From NCBI GenBank assembly GCA_037957365.1, contig JARHVA010003261.1, forward strand, positions 1,089,501 to 1,153,500: a DNA stretch of 64,000 bases, given 5' to 3'. The DNA comes from Torreya grandis (lineage: Eukaryota > Streptophyta > Pinopsida > Cupressales > Taxaceae). Shown here piece by piece: positions 54,282-64,000 of this stretch. The notes beneath the pieces are model-generated. The model saw nothing but the letters and a program-made list of their open reading frames with translations, was not told the origin of the DNA and did no database searches. The first letter of the stretch is position 1, and the number at the start of each line of letters is the position of its first letter. The translations under genes were made by a program, and so were the position numbers.

Positions 54282-55287
54282 TATATCATTCAAGGAATGA
54301 TTAATTTTTTGGGGATATATTAAAAAAACCTTGTATGTTCCCAATAAAATTAGATTCATAATGGTGGTGAATCAGTTTGGAGGGTGATTAATTATGCTGG
54401 TGAATCAAGTGATAAAGTAGCAGAATATTTTTATTTTGAATAACTTATCTAAATGTAAAAATCATTAAATATTTGTATTCCTATCAAAAAATTATTAAAT
54501 TTCAAAAAAAAAATCACCAAAATCCAAGTGAGTATGCAAAAGTTAAGACCATCAAAAATTGACTAGTTGATAGTTTACTTACCGATGGACATCCGCATGA
54601 TGCCCAAGGCCATCCACATGGTGTAGAAATAAATTGGCACCATGAATATGGAATTAATTAAGTGTCAACATAAATTGGAATCATGTTAATGATCATCGAA
54701 ATCATGTGGATGTCTGTTGACAAGTGCACTATCCACTAGTCAACTTCCAGAGGTTGTAACTTTTAATACCACCTTAGATTACGATGATTTGATTTTTGAA
54801 ATTGCATAGCTTTTCAAGAGGAATAAAACTATGTAATAATATTTATGATTTGATTATTTTTATGTCATTTTATTTTGTAAATGAGTGAAATCAATATACA
54901 TATGATCGTTTAGAAATGTAGATGATTGTTGGCATATGTAAATGGTCATTAGCATAAGTAGATATGAATATGACTATCAACATATGTAGATGTGCAAATG
55001 GCCACTAATTTATATATGCATATGGTCACTAATATATTTATATTATCATATACATATGTGATGTGAGGATAATATACCTAGATTTCCATTTTAGGTATCG
55101 ATGAAGAACATTTATATGAATGAAATTATTTTAAATAGTAGGCCATTTGACCCTAAAATTAACTTGCACCCAAAACATCTAGGTGATTATCGGATCTTCA
55201 ATACCAAAAAAAATCACCAAATGCACATTTATAGGACTACAATATTCATGAATTAATGAAGTTTTTCCACTAAAATTTTCTTTGATT
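54282..55287. mobile_element. nested insertion of about 1 kb inside the copia integrase (plus-strand arm)
   Basis: Same insertion and position as 2,297-3,297. It lies between GPKII and the EDSYFMLLIDDY segment. It includes a foldback element (54,452-54,860) and a degenerate short repeat around CATATGTAGATG (54,900-55,030). Class not recognised; no target duplication resolved. Confidence 0.7.
54452..54860. mobile_element. MITE-like foldback element with long inverted repeats (plus-strand arm)
   Basis: The left half (TTGACTAGTTGATAGTTTAC, then GATGGACATCCGCATGATG, 54,555-54,605) pairs with the right half (ATCATGTGGATGTCTG, then CACTATCCACTAGTCAAC, about 54,705-54,747). Weaker pairing extends outward through AATACAAATAT/ATGTAATAATATT segments to about 54,452 and 54,860. 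Confidence 0.62.
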
Positions 55288-55796
55288 TAAGAAGATAGCT
55301 ACTTCATGTTACTCATAGATGACTACAAAATAATTACTTGGGTAACATTCTTAAAAGAAAAGTTAGAAGCTCATGACAAGTTCAAGGAATTCAAGGATCT
55401 TGTTGAAAATGAGAATAATGGGAAGATTAAGTTTCTAATATTTGAAAGAGGAGGAGAGTTTTGGTTTAATGATTTTGATGACTTTTGTGAGGTTCATGGA
55501 ATAAAGAGATAGGTCTCAGTAGCTAAGACACCTCAGTCGAATGGGGTAGTTAAAATAAAGAATAGTATGTTCAAGAGATAACTATAACTATACTAAATTA
55601 GTCTATATTATCTGATGGATATTGGAGGGAGGTAGTAAACACTATAGTCTACATGTTAAATAGAGGGAAAATAAAGACTTATCGAAACACAAATATTTAT
55701 GAATTATGGAAAGGTAAACCTGATAATGTGGAACACTTTAGAGTGTTTGGATAACTTTTTTCATTAAAAGAGATGATTAAGACTTAGGAAATTGTT

Positions 55797-57974
55797 TCAA
55801 GTTTGTTGATGTAGTTTTGAAAGACAAGGGATGAATTTTTTTTTTGAGGTCTCTTGTGTGCTCATAATGAAGGGTTCTCAACTCAAAAAGGATTTTATTG
55901 TGTTCATTATCTTATCAAAAAATTTCATGGGAACCTATAATATTCATGGCATATGGGTAAGGGTCCTATATCAAAATTCTAGGCATTTGTTTTTAGATTG
56001 AGGGGCTATGATTTAGAAACTATTGTTAAGAATGGAAACATGTTTAAACCTTCTTAGAACCTTAAAAAGGATCCAATGTTGAAGATTTTGATAAAAAATG
56101 ATTAGAATGGATTGGTATGATTATATAAGATATTATATGATGTATTCAACTCTCCAAATCATATCTAGGTTTGATTGAGTTGTCAGGTGTGTGAGTAGAC
56201 CCTACAGGGAAGTGCTAATTTCTTAGAGATTTATTGTAGCATTCAGAGTTGACTAAGTCAGAGTATGAAAATGGATGCAGGATGAATATTGATAATATTT
56301 TTCATGTCCATGAAGGTTTATTGACATGTTATATCCCTCAAGTGTGTTAAACTAGTAATCCAAGTTAGTTAATCATTAATAGGCCTAATGGTGGAAACAG
56401 TGAAAAACCCAGGTAGTAGTGAGAAGATGATTAAGAATATGTTATAATGATAGAGTGATGAAACCAAGTTCATGGATATGTTTTTTGGGAATGGTATGTA
56501 TTATTAAATCTTGGTATAAATATTTGAGTTTGGGTATAGTGGTGAAAATGAATAATCCAAAATGGCTTGTCTAACTTAGTGAGATCTATGTGTAGTGAGG
56601 TCAACAAATTGGTATGTAAGATCAATAGTTTAAAATATAACATATAATGTTTATATTTTATGATGTTATTTAAATTTAATAGGTTAATATACATGAGTAA
56701 TAAGTTATTTATAATTTATATACATATGTTGGAGGCCTGAGTCATCATGACTAGTCTTTGAAGAAAACTGGCAGTTCTGAGTGAGCAAGTTGTAGGAGTG
56801 TTTTTGAGTGTTTTTATCCTATGTTATGAAGTATAATACACATAATGAAGTTTTTAAGTTAATTTAATTTATATGTATTTTATTTATTATCATGGTTGTG
56901 TGAATAAATAATATTTTATCTTCAATTGTTCAAGATAAACCTTTCTCTATGTGTGAAGGCCTAATGTGAACAATACTAATGGTGTGCTTCAAGTGGTGGT
57001 TGGAGATAGAAAGTGTCATGAACCTAGTATGAGATTAGTTAGGGTATATTTTATTTGTATATTAATAATTAACTCTATTTATGTATTTTAAAATTATTCC
57101 AAGGAGATCAAATGGTAACATGTACTAATGAAGGCATAATTGAATTATGTTTCCTTCAGGCCTAAAAGAAGTTTTGGTATTTTAGGTTGAGGATGACCTA
57201 TTAAAATTATTTATTCGTGCATGAAATTTGTTATAAAACCTATTTTAAAGATATTATAGGTATGAAAGTGTGCATTTTTGACCAAGAGGTGTGTGAGATA
57301 GAGGATTATATAAGAACAAGGCCTAATAGGCCTAATTGACATGTTAGAGAAGAAGTAAGTACAAGTGAAGGAGATAGCACTTTTAAGAGATGAAAGTGTT
57401 ATTATGGAATATAATATGTATGTAAATAAATTATAATAAATATCTAATATGGTAACTTTATATGAATATCAATGTCATATGACCTAATATGTCTTTAAGA
57501 GACCTAGTTGAGCAAAGAGGATAGAATTTAGTTTAAGAGGGATAGAAGAATGAGAAGAGATAAATAAGGTGATCATAAAATATTGTGTGAGAAAAAATGT
57601 TTTTTGAAGGTGATCAAATTTTTTAAGAGATTGAGTTGGTGTTGAGTCATTTAGGGGGTTGATGCCTCCTTATAAGTTGGTGCTTGCTAAAGCCTAGTTG
57701 AGTAGGTTCTTGACTAGTTGGGGTTGGTGCTCTATGTGGAGTTGGTGGTTCACTAAAGATTGGTTTTTATCTTATATGAATGTAGTAAATTTTTATATAA
57801 TAGTTAGTTGTGTTCCTCTTGAAGGTTTCCCTCATATGTAATGTGTTTCATGATCTTATATGGTTACATATCCCTGATGTTCATGTTTGAATGAATGGTT
57901 CATGTATGCTTAAGTGGAATTGAATGAATGTTTTGGAAACACTAATTCATCCCCTAGTGATTTTTCTTCCAACA
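55797..57974 (+). repeat. Ty1/copia 3' LTR (plus-strand arm)
   Basis: Follows the integrase remnant without RT. It ends TTCCAACA at 57,974, with a canonical CA end. The length of 2.18 kb equals the 5' LTR. The start is set by comparison only; an LTR-type TG may lie at about 55,838 after a purine-rich GAAAGACAAGGGA stretch, but homology between LTRs continues upstream of it. Confidence 0.8.
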
Positions 57975-58735
57975 ATGATACATCTAATATTATCTTAGTA
58001 ATATGAAAACCCTTCATGTGGAAATTTTTGTTATCATGAAAACATAATTATTACCTTAATATTCATGGAAGTGGACTTAATTAAAATTGAGTTAAAAAAA
58101 TAAGAAAATATATAATTGTGTGGTTAGTGGTTTTATGCTAGGTAATGTAATTAGTGTTGTGACACTAGAGCTAGAGATCATATCTAATGATCTAGGAAAG
58201 TAAAACTAGTTAAATTACTTAATTTACTCACACAATGTAATGTAGTTTCAAAACATTTGCATATCTCATGTTAGTTTGGAAATGATATTTTTGGATATGA
58301 AGAGATAATTATATTATCACCCAAACTTAAATTATTTATCTTGTTTATAAATATAATCTTGATTGGTGCATTTTATTTTGATGAATATTGTATTATCTAC
58401 TTAGATTGATGATTACTCATGTAATTAATTTTAATATCATTTAATGAAAAAATATTGATTTATATATTTAGGTTCTTTGATTTATTATTCTTGGATTTAG
58501 GATAATATTTTTTAGTGATTGAAACCTTGACCTAGACTTTATTAGGGAGAGTGTGGTGTTTGAACAAGGTTAAAATTTTTTAAATGGTCCTATTAGGAAT
58601 GCCCTTGTGACATATTTAGATTAGAGTTAAGATACATTAGTACTTAAATACACCCCAAGTTGTGTTAAAAGTTAGGAATGCCCGTATTCCTTATATAATC
58701 ATTTAAGAATCTTTCACTTTAGTTAAGCCTAAGAG
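57975..58735. repeat. outer flank, left arm of a large inverted repeat
   Basis: Matches 61,265-62,035 in inverted orientation (about 90%). It includes ATATTATCTTAGTAATATG near 57,990 and GGTCCTATTAGGAA near 58,585. It is flank of the copia insertion, so its sharing shows that the arms arose by duplication of the locus, not by separate transpositions. Confidence 0.85.
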
Positions 58736-61264
58736 GGTTGATTTTCTTTGCTACATTCTATATCAGAGTTTGCCTATGGATGACCAGCTTAAGCACATGG
58801 TGGGTTCAAGACCCATTTTATTAATATACCATCAACCTAAGATAATTAAGCATATTTCCTAATTTTTATCCCACACCTAGACTATGTGGTATTGGATTCA
58901 TACACTTTCTTAACCTCTTAGGCCTAGGTTTTTTACATAAATTATGAATCTCTTGGGGGAATCTCCATTAATTTCTATAACATACAATTTTTTCTGGTAG
59001 CTTATTGATGTTTATATTCATTTTCAAATATGGGAAACTGAAATTATGCTTGTTTTAATCATGAATAAATGAATGTAGTTTAATTTATTATTAATAAATT
59101 TACTATCATTTCTAATGTTATTATCCAGATTCAAATTTAGACTGACAAATTTTATCAATAAGTTAATCATATTCAAAAATTTATTTATCACTAGAGGAAT
59201 GACCCATGTGTAGTTAGCCAGAGCCTCCAGAGCTTACATGTCTCCAATATCCCCCTCATGGATGAGGGCATGGTAGACATCGATACCATTATAGGAACTA
59301 GCACATAAGCCTCTCTCCTTATCAGTATCCACTTGTTAGTTATCTCCTTGACATGATTGGTATCATGGATCTACCATAGGAGGAAGTGATGTAAGGAATT
59401 GGGACCCTCCTCTATAAGACAAGTACCTACATCTGGTTCTTGTTATCTCACCTTATTGGCATAATAAATAAAGTAATAATCTTCAATAGAATGATGGGTG
59501 AGATCACTTATATTTTGATGAAGACCCACTTCTCAAGGGGGATGAGGTGATAAGACACATGATCCACCTCCTCTGTTTCCCCATCCAGTCACCATGTTTG
59601 ATGTCACAACATTAATGTTTTCTTTGATTTTATGTGTCATTATGTGTCTTTTTTTTTTTTTCATGTTTATTATAATTTGATGTGATTTTTTTTGGTGTGG
59701 TCATTATTTACCTTTGCTAAAATTGTTATTTTCCATAGATTTTCTTACCTTGGTATGACTATGCTTTTGGGGTGTGACTTTTTCCACCCATTTTTGTATG
59801 ACTAGCATTGTAAAATTATTTGATTATATTAATATAAACACACTGCTCAATAAAAAAAATAAAAATATAATTTTTATTGAAAATAATTTAATTATATGTT
59901 TTTACTTAGATTATTTATATGAATAATGATTTTATAAAAATACTTAAATGATTTTTATCTTATCTTAATCCAATGAACACAAGCATATATTTTGGCTCCT
60001 TTAGTATAATGGCATTTCATAAGTTTTAGCTTTTGACTGAAACAAATGGCCTCAGTCCATAACTGAGTATCAAAAAGGGTTGAGCTTTAGGTGAGATGAT
60101 ATATGAAGAAAATAATTATGATATTTGTTATGAATTATTTCCACTTAATTTTCATATTTTTTGAGAAAAGTGTTAGTGTACAGGAAAATGTCGTTCTGCC
60201 ACTCATTCTAGCTATAAATATAGGGAAGATATGGAACCAAGGTAATTTTTTTTATTTAAATGTATATTTACTCATTTTTTGTGGAGAATATAGATATGAC
60301 ATGATTACCTTTGAAATTAATAAAATTTATCTTACCTTATAAATGTGATATGATTTCACTATGATCATTGCCTTGGCTGAGTAGTGGAGCTTGGTGGTAT
60401 TATTTTATTTTGAGAATATTTATTTCAGTTATACATTTTTAACAATTTAATAATTAAATAAAATGAGGCTCCTAAATGTATAACATGGATTTTTTAAATC
60501 AATTAAATAGTACGTAATTCAACACAATGGATTTATGCATTGCCTAAAATTTTACATGACTAAAACCACTAAAAAGTAGACCAATTTTTTCATAGAGTGT
60601 AAAATTCATATTCTACACATCTACATTTCCCATTAGCTATAAATAATAATGGCATGAGATGCAAAATGCATCAAAACAATCTCAAATGCCTAAATGGAAT
60701 GGATGGAAATGTGTAAGTGGTCGCATGGTTGTTATGCAACCAAGTCATCCCTACTTTATCTAATCAACCTATAGGATCTCAAAGAAGCCTATAAATATCT
60801 AGAAGAACCTATTAGGACCCATAACCTTAATGTATAAAATGTATGATCAACTAAAAGTATGTTGGTTTAAAAAATTATTAGATCAAATGATTCATTTGAA
60901 CACTCAATGGAGTTCAAGGACCTGAAATGATTTCAGCCAATCAAAGGGATTAGTTCATAACTGAAGTCACAATTTTAATTTACTTAAAATTTGACTTATG
61001 TTCTTATTAATTTTTTAAAGAGGAAGAGATATAAAATTTATTTGACCTAAAAATGGGTTTAAAGTGTCCTTTCTTATCTGCTTGAGAATATATCACTCCA
61101 TCTCTATCATTGGATATTTTCTAACTCAACTATTAGATGAAATAACCCATTTAAATAATAATGAATATTAACTTACATCTATGACATATTTATCGATAAA
61201 AGGTCACGATAAAGTGATCACACACTAGCATAATATGACCAAAACTATATTAGGTTGACTCTAA
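58736..61264. other. spacer between inverted arms, no recognised gene
   Basis: Not shared with other parts of the window as far as I can see. A GC-richer patch at 59,160-59,640 has no stop-poor frame that resembles a known family. The rest is AT-rich with short frames only (a 79-codon frame at 60,103-60,342 has no recognisable motif). Confidence 0.55.
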
Positions 61265-62035
61265 ATACTTAACTAAGGTGAAAAACTCTTAAATGATTCT
61301 ATAAGGAATAAGGTCATTCCTGAGTTTTAATGAAATTTGGGGTGTATTTAAGTACTAATGTATCTTAGCTAACTCTAATCTGAATATGTCACAGGGGCCT
61401 TCCTAATAGGACCATTTAAGAATTGTTAACCTTGTTCAAACACCACACTCTCGCTAATAAATTCTAAGTCAAGGTTTAGATCACTAAAAAATATTATCCT
61501 AAATCTATTAATAATAAATCAAACAACCTAAATATATAACTCAAGAATTTTTCATTAAATGATATTAAAATTAATTACATGAGTAATCATCAATGTAAGT
61601 AGATAATAAAATATTCATCAAAATAAAATGCACCAATCAAGATTATATTTATAAAAAATATAAGTAATTAAAGTTTGGGTGATCATATAATTATCTCTTC
61701 ATACCCAAAAATATCATTTCCAAACTAACATGAGATATGCAAATGTTTTGAAACTACATTACATTGTATGAGGAAATTAAGTAATTCAACTATTTTTACT
61801 TTCCTAGATCATTAGATATGATCTCTAGCTCTAGTGTCATAACACTAATTACATTACCTAACATAAAACCACTAACCACATAATTATATATTTTCTTATT
61901 TTTTAAACTCAATTTTAATTAAGTCCACTTCCATGAATATTAAGGTAATAGTTATGTTTTCATGATAACAAACATTTCCACATGAAGGGTTTTCATATTA
62001 CTAAGATAATATTATATGTATCACTATTGTAATTA
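61265..62035. repeat. outer flank, right arm of the inverted repeat
   Basis: Inverted match of 57,975-58,735. The homology stops at the spacer near 61,265, after TTAAGTATTTAGAGTCAACC-type sequence that differs from the other arm. Confidence 0.85.
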
Positions 62036-64000
62036 AAATCATTGGGGGGTGACTCAGTGCTTTCAAAACATTTGTTCAATTCCACTTAAGCATAAATGAA
62101 CATTTCATTCAAATATGAACATCAAGCATATGCAACCATATAAGATCATGAAACACATTAAATATGAGGGAAAACCTCAAGGGAAAGAAAACCCATTGAT
62201 AGATAAAAATTTAATACATTCCTATAATACAAAAACCAATCTTTAGTGAAGCACCAAATCCACATAGAGCACTAACCCCAACTAGTCAAGAACTTACTCA
62301 TCTAGGCTTTAGTAAGCACCAACATACAAAGAGGCATCAAGCCCCTATATGGCTTAACACCAAATCAATGTCTTAAAATTTTTTATCACTTTAAAAAATA
62401 CATTGTTATCACATAATATATGATTATCACCTTCTTTATCTCTTCTCATTCTTCTAACCTCCTAAACTAAATTCTAGCCTCTTTGCTCAACTAGGTCTCT
62501 TAAAGACAGATTAGGTCATATGACCTTGATATTCATCTAAAGTGCCAATATTAGATCTTCATTATAGTTTCTTTACATTAATATTATATTATAAAATAAC
62601 TCCTTCATCTCTTAAAAGTGTTATTTCCTTCGCTTTCACTTACTTCTTCTCTAACTAGTCAATTAGGCCTATTAGGCATTGTTCTTATACAATCCTTTAG
62701 CTCACACACCTCTTGGTCAGACATACACACTTTCATAATTATATTTTATTTTAAATATTTTTTGTAACTCATTTAATTCATTAATCAATCATTTTAATAG
62801 GTCATCCTTAACTTAAAAGACCAAAACTTCTTTTAGGCCCTAAGGAAACATAATTCAAGTAGGCCTTCAATAGTACATGTTACCATTTGATCTCCTTGAA
62901 ATAATTTCAAAATACAAAAATATAATTAATGCTTAATATAAAAATAAAATATACCCTCACTAATCTCATATTATGTTCATGACACTTTCTGTCTCCAACC
63001 ACCACTTGAAGCACACCATTAGTACTGTTCACATTAGGCCTTCACACAGAGAAAGGTTTGTCTTGAACAATTAAAGCAAACATAATATTTATTCACATAA
63101 GAATGATAGTAAATCACATAAATATAACTTAATTTAACTTTAAAACTTAATTATATGTATTATACTTCATAACATAGGGCAAAAATACTCAAAAACACTA
63201 TTGTAACTTGCTCACTCAAAACTACAAGTTTTCTTCAAATACCAGTCATGATGACTCAGACCTTCAACATATGTATAGATATTTTCAATGAATTATTATG
63301 CATGTATATTAACCTATGACATATAACTACCATCTTAAATTATAAACATCATATGGTCTAGTGTAAACTATTAGTCTTACATACCAGTTTGTTGACCTCA
63401 CTACACACAAATTTCACTAAGTTAGACAAGCCATTTTGGCCTATTCATTTTCACCACTATACCTAGACTCAAATATTTATACCAAGATTGAATATGACAT
63501 AACATTCCCAAAAATATCTCCATGAACTTGGTTTCATCACTCTATCATTATAACACATTCTTAATCATCTTCTCACTGTAACCTGGGTTTTTGATTGTTT
63601 CCACCATTATGCCTGTTAACAATTGGCTAACTTGGATGACCATTTTTGAAAAATTGAGGGATATAACATGTCCATAAACCTTCATTTACATGAAAATTAA
63701 TCTCAATATTCTTCATCCATCCATTTTCATACATTGACTTAGTCAACTCTGAATGCTACAACAAATTCTAAGAAATTAGCACTTTCCTATAGGATCTACT
63801 CACACACCTAACAACTCAATCAAACTTAGATATGCCTAGGAGAGTTGAATACAAAATATAATAGCTTATCAGATCATACCAATCCATTATAATTATTTTT
63901 TATCAACATCTTCAACATTGGATCCTCATTAGGGTTCTAAGAAGGTTTAAACACGTTTCCATTCTTAACAATAGTTTATAAACTATAGCCCCTCAATATA
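62036..64000 (-). repeat. copia LTR, third minus-strand copy, cut by window edge
   Basis: From 62,418 on it is a near-identical direct copy of window positions 1 to about 1,585 (offset 62,415-62,417, about 97-99% by eye). It is also the inverted counterpart of 56,000-57,974 (about 88-90%). By analogy the integrase remnant of a third element copy should begin about 210 bases beyond the window. Confidence 0.9.

Larger units (their letters stand above)
52975..55796 (+). pseudogene. degenerate Ty1/copia internal region (gag C-part, protease, integrase; no RT)
   Basis: ATG at 53,028 opens MSTDQKEEDNMYDEEVYYD, an acidic segment. Next come heptad-rich, coiled-coil-like sequence with Lys/Glu/Leu (53,190-53,340), a zinc knuckle reduced to CYNYHNMGH (second and last Cys lost, 53,450-53,490), a protease block WYIYSGLSIYMIGD where the catalytic Asp of DSG is Tyr (53,710), NVLYVEGLKHNLLSVC (53,850), YTDLYGPKII (54,250-54,280), an insertion of about 1 kb, and YFMLLIDDYKIITWVTFLKE with FERGGEFWF (Glu for catalytic Asp, 55,306-55,512). 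The integrase ends with ELWKGK and FRVFG (about 55,710-55,755). The LTR follows directly, so RT and RNase H are missing. The gag N-terminal domain is also absent. Confidence 0.88.
43728..58735 (+). repeat. plus-strand arm: inverted counterpart of 1-9,655
   Basis: In order: flank, 5' LTR, primer-binding site, gag-integrase remnant, 3' LTR, outer flank. All segments that fall inside the window at 1-9,655 match in inverse orientation. A tandem duplication (43,847-51,894) inserted after the arms split makes this arm longer. The outer flank 57,975-58,735 is also shared, inverted, with 61,265-62,035. Confidence 0.85.

Noticed and set aside
59995..60060. tRNA-like start (TTTAGTATAATGG resembling a D-arm/A box)
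   Set aside because: No matching acceptor stem, anticodon arm or T-arm B box could be built downstream.

Overview
This is plant nuclear DNA, strongly AT-rich (about 70% A+T by eye), with no intact host gene. The origin is inferred from Ty1/copia remnants with a tRNA-iMet-type primer-binding site, Ty3/gypsy reverse transcriptase, a tRNA-derived SINE, MITE-like foldback repeats, and fragments of two plant housekeeping genes (a GT34 glycosyltransferase and ribose-5-phosphate isomerase). I cannot name the species. The longest open frames are about 110 codons, and nearly all are chance frames or microsatellite and antisense shadows. The real coding signal is broken retroelement protein with stops, frameshifts and lost catalytic residues.

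Layout. 1-9,655: minus-strand arm holding a degenerate copia element (3' LTR piece, internal region, 5' LTR) and its flank. 9,656-14,300: no gene. 14,380-15,900: minus-strand copia RT-RNase H pseudogene. 16,000-22,090: nothing recognisable. 22,095-38,240: tandemly rearranged block of copia RT, Ty3/gypsy RT and (ATT)n-bearing LTR-like modules. It carries an insertion of about 0.8 kb (34,793-35,604) that joins pieces of two unrelated host genes. 38,400-42,640: TA microsatellites and otherwise unrecognised DNA. 42,650-43,560: degenerate minisatellite of about 85 bp period. 43,728-58,735: second, plus-strand arm, the inverted counterpart of 1-9,655; part of it is tandemly duplicated as a unit of about 4 kb, each copy with the same SINE. 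58,736-61,264: spacer. 61,265-64,000: third, minus-strand arm, which mirrors 56,000-58,735 and is also a near-identical direct copy of the left edge of the window.

Relative history readable from the sequence: (1) a copia element inserted and lost its gag N-terminus and RT-RNase H; (2) an insertion of about 1 kb with a MITE disrupted its integrase; (3) the locus was duplicated in inverted orientation, so 5' LTRs resemble each other across arms more than they resemble their own 3' LTRs; (4) a SINE landed in one arm, while the other arm keeps the empty site; (5) that arm gained a tandem duplication of about 4 kb carrying the SINE; (6) a near-identical direct copy links positions 1 and 62,418. 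No genes here work together; the interest lies in structure, chronology and the captured gene fragments. Identity values are estimates by eye over short aligned stretches.
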